Assembly: GCF_008065375.1 (NCBI RefSeq)
Contig: NZ_VJYI01000010.1
Span: 62,001-126,000, forward strand
Reading direction: 5' to 3'
Length of the DNA stretch: 64,000 nt
Source: Nonomuraea sp. SYSU D8015
Lineage (GTDB): Bacteria; Actinomycetota; Actinomycetes; Streptosporangiales; Streptosporangiaceae
This document shows, piece after piece, positions 24,502 through 31,207 of the stretch. Position numbers and translations under genes: made by a program. Positions within the stretch are counted from its first letter, which is position 1, and the number at the start of each line of letters is the position of its first letter. Below the pieces are notes generated by a model that was given only the letters and a program-made list of their open reading frames with translations, was not told the origin of the DNA and searched no databases.

Positions 24502-24830
24502 TCGTCGAGCACGTGAAGAAGACGCGGCTGACGCGGAACAGGTTCCTCGCCGTCGCGGGCGCGACCCTCGTCGGGGCGGCCACCCACGCGTGGTTCCCCG
24601 GACGAGCCGAGGCGGCGCCGGACGGCTGCTACGGCAATCCCGGCTGCAGCTGCTGCTCGGCCACGAGTTGCTGCGGCAGCGGCTGCTCCAGGCGCTACGC
24701 CTGCGGCGGCAAGCAGTGCTGGACGACGTGCGCCTACTTGGGGAGCACGCTGTACCGGTTCGACTGCTGCGACTACTACAAGAACGGCACCGCGTGCATC
24801 TGCCGGGTGAACCACCGGCCCTGCACCTGA
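24498..24830 (+). CDS. Exported cysteine-rich protein, MauA light-chain-like
   Basis: This 110-residue protein has 15 cysteines, all after residue 43. The N-terminus (RLTRNRFLAVAGATLVGAA) resembles a twin-arginine signal with an RNR variant and ends near AEA/AP at residue 40. The segment CWTTCAYLGSTLYRFDCCDY and the following ACICR resemble, from memory, the methylamine dehydrogenase light chain around its first cofactor tryptophan, including the CC pair and CxC. W75 would match that residue. W75 is the only tryptophan of the mature part, and the chain ends where the second cofactor tryptophan would follow. So a TTQ cofactor cannot form in the known way. No heavy chain gene is near. It is the last gene of the cassette; ATGA overlap with the thioredoxin-like gene. 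Confidence 0.75.
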   Translation: MIVEHVKKTRLTRNRFLAVAGATLVGAATHAWFPGRAEAAPDGCYGNPGCSCCSATSCCGSGCSRRYACGGKQCWTTCAYLGSTLYRFDCCDYYKNGTACICRVNHRPCT

Positions 24831-24840
24831 GCGACGTCAC

Positions 24841-24868
24841 GGTGCGGCGGGCCCCGGGCCGCCGCACC
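24841..24868. terminator. Bidirectional hairpin between convergent genes
   Basis: GGTGCGGCGG (24841-24850) pairs perfectly with 24859-24868 around an 8-base loop. It lies between the stop of the cysteine-rich gene and that of the convergent amidase gene, and so ends both operons. Confidence 0.75.
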
Positions 24869-24873
24869 ATGAT

Positions 24874-26370
24874 CTATCCCGGGACCCTCAGCGTGCGGGC
24901 GACCTCGAACAGCAAGGGCTCGCAGCCGGGGCGGCAGACCAGCTGCAGGCCGACGGGCAGGCCGTCCACCGTTCCCGCCGGCACGGTCAGGGCGGGCAGG
25001 GCGAGGACGTTCCATGGGCTGGTCAGCGCCAGCAGCGCGGCACGCACGGCGGCGGGTTTCCCGTCGATCTCCGTCTCCCGCTGACCGAGTGGCGGGGCGA
25101 CGATCGGCACGGTCGGCAGCGCCAGCACGTCATGGCCGTCGGACACCACTCCCACGGCCTCGGCCAGCTCCGCGCGGGCCTCCACGGCGCGAACGTAGCG
25201 CCAGCCGGGCGTCTCGGCGGCGGCCCGCAACCGGTCCAGCACCTCGGGGTCGAACAGCTCGGGGGCCTCCTCGAGGCGGCCGGCGTGCACGGCCGCCGCC
25301 TCACAACTCTGGATCGTCGTGTACGTCTCCCGCAGCGCCTCGCCTGCGCCCGCGGGCAGCCGCACCTCCTCCAGCGCCCCCGCCACCGCCCGCACCGCCC
25401 GTACGACCCTCGGGTCGCAGGGGAAGAGGCCACCGGGATCGAGCCAGGCCACCCGGACCCGCCCGGAGTCGCCGGGACCGTGGGGGTGAGGCCGGTGCTC
25501 CTCATCGGCCCGGCCCGGCTCACGCGGCCAGGCGGGCCCGGCGCCACCGTGGCCGACCGGCTCGGTGGGGGCGGTGCCGCCCGGGGGGACCGCCCATGCG
25601 GCGTCGCCTGTACGGCCGCCGGGCCGAGCAGGCCGCGCCGGGGCGTCTCGTCCGCTTGGGCCGGTCAGGCAGTGGTAGGCGGTGAGGCAGTCCGCCGGGC
25701 CGGCCGCCAGGACGCCGACGTGGTCGAACGTGCGCGACAGCGGGAACACGCCGTCCGCCGGGATCGCGCCGTACGCGGGCTTGAAGCCCGCCACCCCGCA
25801 CAAAGCGGCCGGGATGCGGACGGAGCCGCCGGTGTCGGTGCCGAGCGCGAGCGGGACCAGGCCCGCCGCCACGGCCGCCGCGCTCCCGCCGCTGGACCCG
25901 CCCGACATGCGCGAAGGATCCCACGGGTTGCGGGCGGGGCCGGTGGCGGAGCGGTCGCCCGTGGGGCCGTAGGCGAACTCGTGCGTCGTGGTCGTCCCCA
26001 CGATGACGGCCCCGGCCCGGCGGAGCCGCGCCACGCACTCCGCGTCAGCGGAGGGGACGTGCCCGGCGAAATGCCGCGAGCCCATGGTCACCGGCAGCCC
26101 GGCGACCATGATCAGGTCTTTCACCGCGACCGGCACACCGTGCAACGGCCCCCGGTCCGTCCCGCCGGCCAGCTCCTCTCCGGCCCGCTGCGCCGCGTCG
26201 AGCGCCCCCTCGGCGTCCACGGTGACGAACGCGTTCAGCCGGGGGTTGAGCGCGGCGATCGCGTCGAGGGCCAGCCGGGTGAGCTCGGCCGACGTGGTCC
26301 GCCCCTGGCGGAGGTCGGCGGCGAGGCCGGCGAGGGTACGGCCGGTGAAGGGACCGGGGGAGCGCGTCAT
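24874..26370 (-). CDS. Amidase signature family hydrolase
   Basis: This enzyme cleaves carboxylic amides with a Ser-cisSer-Lys triad. From ATG 26370 it is 498 residues. Triad positions are visible: K in GVPVAVKDLIMVAG, the cis-serine in MSGGSSGGSAAA and the nucleophile in TDTGGSVRIPAALCG. The domain is full length, with an extended Gly/Pro-rich loop in the middle (around GPSGRDAPARPARPGGRTGD). GTG 26385 is an alternative start that would overlap the permease stop. It is the last gene of the amino-acid ABC operon, which suggests it releases an amino acid or ammonia from an imported amide. The true substrate is unknown. Confidence 0.88.
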   Translation of the reverse strand: MTRSPGPFTGRTLAGLAADLRQGRTTSAELTRLALDAIAALNPRLNAFVTVDAEGALDAAQRAGEELAGGTDRGPLHGVPVAVKDLIMVAGLPVTMGSRHFAGHVPSADAECVARLRRAGAVIVGTTTTHEFAYGPTGDRSATGPARNPWDPSRMSGGSSGGSAAAVAAGLVPLALGTDTGGSVRIPAALCGVAGFKPAYGAIPADGVFPLSRTFDHVGVLAAGPADCLTAYHCLTGPSGRDAPARPARPGGRTGDAAWAVPPGGTAPTEPVGHGGAGPAWPREPGRADEEHRPHPHGPGDSGRVRVAWLDPGGLFPCDPRVVRAVRAVAGALEEVRLPAGAGEALRETYTTIQSCEAAAVHAGRLEEAPELFDPEVLDRLRAAAETPGWRYVRAVEARAELAEAVGVVSDGHDVLALPTVPIVAPPLGQRETEIDGKPAAVRAALLALTSPWNVLALPALTVPAGTVDGLPVGLQLVCRPGCEPLLFEVARTLRVPG

Positions 26371-26374
26371 GGGA

Positions 26375-27178
26375 TCATTGTCCACGCGCCGCGCCCAGCC
26401 GGTGGGCCAGCCGGTCCAGGGCCAGGTTGATGAGGATGAAGATGGCCGCGATGAGGATCGCCGCCGGGATGACGTTGGAGAAGTTGGCCGCGATGCCGTT
26501 CAGCCCCCGGTCCACCAGCTCGTCGTAGCCGACGATGAGGCCGAGCGCCGAGTCCTTCAGCAAGACGATGAACTGGCTGACCAGCGCGGGCAGCATCGCC
26601 CGCAGCGCCTGCGGCAGCAGTACCAGCCGCATCACCTGGTTCTTGCGCATGCCCATCGCGTACGCCGCCTCACGCTGCCCCTTGGGCAGGCTCCGCACCC
26701 CGGCCCGGACGATCTCCGCGATCACGGAGCCGTTGTAGAGCGTGAGCCCGAAGACGACCGCGGCGAACGCCGAGACGTGGAACCCCGTGAGCACGTACGC
26801 GCCGAAGAAGGCGAAGAAGATCAGCAGCAGCAGCGGCACGGACCTGAAGAACTCCACGACCATGGCCGCGGGTACCCGGATCCACCGGTGGTCCGACATG
26901 CGGGCGGTGGCGAACACCAGCCCGAACAGCCCGGCGAGCACCACCCCCGCCACCGCCGCGCCCAGCGTTCCCGCGAGGCCGGGCAGGATGAACGTGGCCC
27001 ACACGTCGCCCCGCAGCAGCGGCGTCCACTTCTCCGCCGCCCACTGCTCCTTCTCGTCGAAGCGCACGTACACCACGTACGCCAGGGCCAGCAGCACGAG
27101 TGCGACGGCCGCCGCCAGCACCCGGTTGCGGCGCACACCGCGCGGCCCCGGCGCCTCGTACAGGTTCGCGTAGCTCAT
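26375..27178 (-). CDS. Polar amino-acid ABC permease 2 (GluD-like)
   Basis: This HisM/GluD-type permease has 267 residues, starting MSYANLYEAPGPRGVRRNRV. After one extra N-terminal helix and a periplasmic loop, it has the usual core with FFRSVPLLLLIFFAFFGAYV and the coupling motif GQREAAYAMGMRKNQVMRLV. The start overlaps the stop of permease 1 by four bases. Its downstream neighbour is the amidase. The GluABCD order ATPase, binding protein, permease, permease matches corynebacterial glutamate systems. Confidence 0.9.
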   Translation of the reverse strand: MSYANLYEAPGPRGVRRNRVLAAAVALVLLALAYVVYVRFDEKEQWAAEKWTPLLRGDVWATFILPGLAGTLGAAVAGVVLAGLFGLVFATARMSDHRWIRVPAAMVVEFFRSVPLLLLIFFAFFGAYVLTGFHVSAFAAVVFGLTLYNGSVIAEIVRAGVRSLPKGQREAAYAMGMRKNQVMRLVLLPQALRAMLPALVSQFIVLLKDSALGLIVGYDELVDRGLNGIAANFSNVIPAAILIAAIFILINLALDRLAHRLGAARGQ

Positions 27179-27843
27179 CGCGCCACCGCCATCCGCCGTG
27201 ACAGCCAGCCGAAGACCAGCCCCATCGGCAGGCACAGCAGCACGAATCCGGCGGCGAAGCCCAGGAAGATCTCGATGACCTGGTCGCCGTACGTCTCGAT
27301 CATCTCCCGCATCCGCACGGACGCCTCGCTCACGCCCACCACCAGCGCGATCGTGGTGTTCTTGGTGAGCGCGATGAGGATGCTGCCCAGCGGCGCCACG
27401 ACCGCGCGGAACGCCTGCGGCAACGTGATCAGCCGCAGCGTCTTGACGAACCCCAGCCCCAGCGACCGCGCCGCCTCCGCCTGGCCGACCGGCACCGTGT
27501 TGAGCCCCGAGCGCAGCGCCTCGCAGACGAAGGCCGAGGTGTAGGCGGTCAGGCCGATGACGGCCAGCCAGAAGTTGTTGGTCGCGATGTCGTCCGACAG
27601 CTCCACGCCCAGGTTGGCGCCGACGCCGAGGCCGGTGAACAGCAGCACGAGCGTGAGCGGAGTGTTGCGGGCCACCGACACGTAGACGCCCGCGGCCCCG
27701 CGCAGGGAGGCCAGCGGGGCGACCCGCATGGCGGTCAGCAGCGTCCCCAGGACGAGGGAGCCGAGCGCGCTGACCGCCGTCAGCCGCACCGTCATCCAGA
27801 ACGCGGCCAGGACGGTGTCGCGTTCGAAGAGCAACGCCTCCAT
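27175..27843 (-). CDS. Polar amino-acid ABC permease 1 (GluC-like)
   Basis: The 222-residue permease has five helices, with YVSVARNTPLTLVLLFTGLG and the coupling loop GQAEAARSLGLGFVKTLRLI. It is encoded three bases after the binding protein gene and overlaps permease 2. Together the two permeases form the heterodimeric channel. Confidence 0.9.
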   Translation of the reverse strand: MEALLFERDTVLAAFWMTVRLTAVSALGSLVLGTLLTAMRVAPLASLRGAAGVYVSVARNTPLTLVLLFTGLGVGANLGVELSDDIATNNFWLAVIGLTAYTSAFVCEALRSGLNTVPVGQAEAARSLGLGFVKTLRLITLPQAFRAVVAPLGSILIALTKNTTIALVVGVSEASVRMREMIETYGDQVIEIFLGFAAGFVLLCLPMGLVFGWLSRRMAVAR

Positions 27844-27846
27844 GGA

Positions 27847-28668
27847 TCAGTACCGCTCCAGCTGCGGGGCCTGCGGCAGGGCGAAGCCGGAGGCGCCGAC
27901 GCTGGCCTGCAGCGCCTTGGTCCAGCTGCCGTCGGAGAACATCTTCTGCAGCGCGTCGTTGACCGCCTTGCGGCCCGCCGTGTCGTCCTTCCTCAGCCCG
28001 ATGCCGTACTTCTCGGTGCTGAACGGCTTGCCGACCACTTTCAGCTTGCCCGCGTGCTGCGCGGCGTAGCCGGCCAGGATGACGTTGTCGGTGGTGAGGG
28101 CGTCGAGCTGGCCGCCGAGCACCCGGTCCACGCACGCCGAGTACGTCCGCTCCTCCTGCAACTGCACCTCCTTGGCGTACTCCGACTTGACCTTCTGCGC
28201 CGGGGTCGAGCCGGCGACGGAGCACAGCTTCTTGCCGTTGAGCGCCTCGGGCCCGGTCAGCGCGCTCTCGTCCGCCCGGACGAGGAGGTCCTGCCCGGCC
28301 ACGAAGTACGGCCCGGCGAACGACACCTTCTGCTTGCGCGCGTCGGTGATCGAGTACGTCGCCACGACCATGTCCACCTGGCCCTGCTCCAGGAACGCCT
28401 CCCGGTTGGCCGACACGGTCTCCTTGAACGTGATGTTCGCCGGCTCGACGCCCAGCTCCTTGGCCACGTACCGGGCGACCTCGATGTCGAAGCCGGCGAA
28501 CGCGCCGTCGGGCGTGCGCAGCCCGAGCCCCGGCTGGTCCGCCTTCACCCCGATGACCAGCTTCTTGTCGTTCTTGGCCTTGTCCACGATGGAGGCGTAC
28601 GTCTCCTGCCCGCCGCCGCACGCGGTGGCCAGGACCAGAACGGCGAACAACGCATAACGGGATTTCAT
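27847..28668 (-). CDS. Polar amino-acid-binding lipoprotein (GluB-like)
   Basis: This 273-residue family-3 binding protein has a lipobox (VLATACGGG). Ligand-domain hallmarks are LGLRTPDGAFAGFDIEVARY, VDMVVATYSITDARKQKVSF and AGPYFVAGQDLLVR. Its resemblance to GluB suggests glutamate or a related acidic amino acid or amide, but ligand residues cannot be assigned safely. It follows the ATPase gene by 12 bases. Confidence 0.9.
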   Translation of the reverse strand: MKSRYALFAVLVLATACGGGQETYASIVDKAKNDKKLVIGVKADQPGLGLRTPDGAFAGFDIEVARYVAKELGVEPANITFKETVSANREAFLEQGQVDMVVATYSITDARKQKVSFAGPYFVAGQDLLVRADESALTGPEALNGKKLCSVAGSTPAQKVKSEYAKEVQLQEERTYSACVDRVLGGQLDALTTDNVILAGYAAQHAGKLKVVGKPFSTEKYGIGLRKDDTAGRKAVNDALQKMFSDGSWTKALQASVGASGFALPQAPQLERY

Positions 28669-28680
28669 GGCAGCGCTCCT

Positions 28681-29424
28681 TCAGTGAGTGAGGATCTTGG
28701 CGAGGAAGGACTGGGCGCGCTCGGTGCTCGGCGCGCCGAAGAAGCCGTCAGGGCTGTCCTGTTCGACGATCTCGCCGTCGGCCATGAAGACCACCCGGTC
28801 GGCGGCCCGCCGGGCGAAGCCCATCTCATGGGTGACGACGACCATCGTCATGCCGTCCCGGGCGAGCCCGGTCATCACCTCGAGCACCTCGTTGACCATC
28901 TCCGGGTCGAGCGCCGAGGTGGGCTCGTCGAACAGGATCACCTTCGGCTCCATGGCCAGCGCGCGGGCGATCGCCACCCGCTGCTGCTGCCCGCCGGACA
29001 GCTGGGCGGGGTACTTTTCCGCCTGCGCGCCGATGCCGACCCGGTCCAGCAGCTCGCGGGCCTTGGCCACGGCGGCGCCCTTCGGCCGCTTCAGCACGTG
29101 GACCTGCCCCAGGACGACGTTGTCCAGGACGGTCTTGTGCGCGAAGAGGTTGAAGGACTGGAAGACCATGCCGACCTCGGCCCGCAGCCGGGCCAGTGCC
29201 CGGCCCTCGGCGGGCAGCGGCGTGCCGTCCACGCTGATCGTGCCGGAGTCGATGGTCTCCAGCCGGTTGATCGCGCGGCACAGGGTCGACTTGCCCGCCC
29301 CGGAGGGGCCGATGATCACGACGACCTCGCCCCGCCGGACCCTCAGGTTCACGTCCCTCAGCACATGGTGATCGCCGTAGCGCTTGTTGACCTGGTCCAG
29401 GACGATCAGGTCCGCCTGGGTCAT
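28681..29424 (-). CDS. Polar amino-acid ABC ATPase (GluA-like)
   Basis: This 247-residue ATPase energises the importer. It carries Walker A GPSGAGKSTLCRAIN, signature LSGGQQQRVAIARALAM, Walker B VILFDEPTSALDPEMV and the switch histidine in VVTHEMGFA. The ATG follows a GAGGAGCG Shine-Dalgarno. It is the first gene of a five-gene minus-strand operon ending with the amidase. The intergenic stretch 29425-29530 should hold its promoter. Confidence 0.93.
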   Translation of the reverse strand: MTQADLIVLDQVNKRYGDHHVLRDVNLRVRRGEVVVIIGPSGAGKSTLCRAINRLETIDSGTISVDGTPLPAEGRALARLRAEVGMVFQSFNLFAHKTVLDNVVLGQVHVLKRPKGAAVAKARELLDRVGIGAQAEKYPAQLSGGQQQRVAIARALAMEPKVILFDEPTSALDPEMVNEVLEVMTGLARDGMTMVVVTHEMGFARRAADRVVFMADGEIVEQDSPDGFFGAPSTERAQSFLAKILTH

Positions 29425-29530
29425 GCGTCACGCTCCTCGTCTCGGTCAGCGTTGGCGTAACCGTAAGGAGGTGCATGATCCGTGAAAGGACTTGTGTGCT
29501 TTCTGCTCAGAAATCGAGAGGTTTGATCAG

Positions 29531-30358
29531 CTATGGGCGGGCTTGGGCGGCTCGGACGTCGTTCCCGTTCAAGCCAATGGTGTCCCGGTAGGCGCGGTCC
29601 CACTCGCCGTCACGCAGCCAGCGCGCGATCAACCCGTTGAGGTAGTCACGGAAGACCGTGTCCCCCTTGCGGATCCCCATTCCGTACGGCTCCCGCCCGA
29701 ACGGCTCGCCGACCAGCCGCAACGCCTTCGCCTCCGGATGCTGGGCCTGCAGGCCGAGCAGGATGGTGTCGTCGGTGCTGATCGCGTCCACCCGCCCGCG
29801 CAGCAGCGCCGGCACGCACACGCTGTAGGCGTCCACGACCTCCAGGTCGACGCCGGCCACCTCTTTGCTCAGCCGGTCGACGGAGGTGGACCCCTTGGCC
29901 GTGCACACGGTCTTGCCGCCGAGGTCCCTCACGCCGGTGATGCGGGTGTCGGCGGCCCTGACCAGCAGGTCCTGCCCGGCGTAGTAGTAGGGGTCCGTGA
30001 ACGTCACCTGCTGGGCGCGCGCCGGGGTGATCGAGTACGTCGCGATGACGAGGTCCACGACCTGCTGGGCGATGAAGTTCTCCCGCTCGCGTGAGACGGT
30101 CTCCACGAAGCGGATGTTGCGCTCGCTGCCGGTCAGGTCTCTCGCCACCAGCCGCGCGATCTCGGCGTCGAACCCCGTGATCCGCCCGCCGCGGTCCTTG
30201 TAGCCGAACAACGGCTGGTCGAACTTGATGCCCACGACCAGCACCCCACGGTCCCTGATGCGGTCCATGGTCGAGCCCTCGGGGAACGGCTCGGACTCGC
30301 CGCAGCCCGCGCTCACCAGGCACAGCAGCGCGGCGAGCAGGACCCTCAGCCTGTTCAC
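29531..30358 (-). CDS. Second amino-acid-binding lipoprotein, coupled to a regulator
   Basis: This 275-residue family-3 binding protein has a signal and lipobox (LVSAGCGES). It is a clear paralogue of the operon's binding protein: LVIATYSITPARAQQVTFTD and PYYYAGQDLLVRAADTRI match closely. The start overlaps the response regulator stop by four bases (ATGA), so it is co-made with the regulator rather than with a permease. It may present the ligand to the transporter downstream or to the divergent sensor kinase, whose outer domain could sense the loaded protein. Confidence 0.85.
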   Translation of the reverse strand: MNRLRVLLAALLCLVSAGCGESEPFPEGSTMDRIRDRGVLVVGIKFDQPLFGYKDRGGRITGFDAEIARLVARDLTGSERNIRFVETVSRERENFIAQQVVDLVIATYSITPARAQQVTFTDPYYYAGQDLLVRAADTRITGVRDLGGKTVCTAKGSTSVDRLSKEVAGVDLEVVDAYSVCVPALLRGRVDAISTDDTILLGLQAQHPEAKALRLVGEPFGREPYGMGIRKGDTVFRDYLNGLIARWLRDGEWDRAYRDTIGLNGNDVRAAQARP

Positions 30359-31041
30359 CGCGCCCGGTACCGGTGCTGCGGGCGGCCGGTCCTCCCGTAC
30401 TGGAGATGGGCCTCGATCAGGCCCCGTTCGGCCAGATGCTCCAGGTAGCGGCGGGCGGTGGCGCGGCTGACGCCGATCACCGGGGCCAGCTCGTGCGCCG
30501 ACATGTCCTCCTCGGACGCCGACAGCGCGTCGAGCACCTTCTGCTCGGTCGCCGCGGAGATGTTCTTCGGCCTGGCGCCCTGGCCGAGGTGGAGCAGACC
30601 GAAGATCCGGTCGATCTCCTTCTGCTCGGCGAAGCGGCCGCCCGACTCCAGCTCCCGCGCCGTGGTCGCGTACCGCAGCAGCGCCTGCTCCAGCGTCCCT
30701 GCGCGGGTCGGCTTGACCAGGTAGTTGACGGCGCCGCGCTGGATGGCCGCGTGGAGCGTCGCCGATTCCTTGCGCCCGGAGATCACGATGATGTCGGCCG
30801 GCGGCTGGTCGGGCCGGCGCAGCCGGGTCGCCACCTCCAGACCGGGAAGATCCGGCAGATGCAGGTCGAGCAGGATGAGCCGGGGCGCGAACTTCCTGGC
30901 GGCCGCCAGCGCCGCGTGCCCGCTGTGCGCGATCCCCACCACTCTGAACCCGAGCACCCGGTTCACCTGTGCGTGCAGGGCGGCCGTCACGACCGGGTCG
31001 TCGTCCACGATGAGAACGGTGATGTCCCTGGACTCAGGCAC
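30355..31041 (-). CDS. Response regulator of CitB/DcuR type
   Basis: The 228-residue regulator has a receiver domain with the acidic pocket in LIVDDDPVVT and phosphoacceptor D59 in LILLDLHLPDLPG. The conserved lysine is in VNYLVKPTRAG. The output is a C-terminal winged-helix-like domain (MSAHELAPVIGVSRATARRY), typical of CitB/DcuR/DctR regulators that control uptake of small acids. The GTG start follows a perfect AGGAGG. The gene is divergent from the hybrid kinase gene and likely controls the amino-acid transporter. Confidence 0.88.
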   Translation of the reverse strand: MPESRDITVLIVDDDPVVTAALHAQVNRVLGFRVVGIAHSGHAALAAARKFAPRLILLDLHLPDLPGLEVATRLRRPDQPPADIIVISGRKESATLHAAIQRGAVNYLVKPTRAGTLEQALLRYATTARELESGGRFAEQKEIDRIFGLLHLGQGARPKNISAATEQKVLDALSASEEDMSAHELAPVIGVSRATARRYLEHLAERGLIEAHLQYGRTGRPQHRYRAR

Positions 31042-31058
31042 CGCGCCCTCCTCGCTTC

Positions 31059-31100
31059 ATTTGACAGAGGTTCATGCAGCTTAGGTGGCTTATGTCAAAT
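31059..31100. promoter_or_regulatory. Inverted repeat in the divergent kinase/regulator region
   Basis: ATTTGACA (31059-31066) and TGTCAAAT (31093-31100) form perfect 8-bp inverted arms. Each arm contains TTGACA on the outward strand, so they may be facing -35 elements or a regulator-binding dyad. Confidence 0.5.
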
Positions 31101-31207
31101 AAGATCGACTTTAGCGCATTCTGCTCACCGGGAACCTCCCGTCCGCGCGTGATGCCTCCTAGTCTGTACCCGGGTGACGGGTCTGAGCGACAGGGAGACG
31201 GACGCCG

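Noticed and set aside
21660..24830. True methylamine dehydrogenase operon
   Set aside because: No heavy chain, MauG, amicyanin or cytochrome gene is present and the light-chain-like protein lacks the second cofactor tryptophan.
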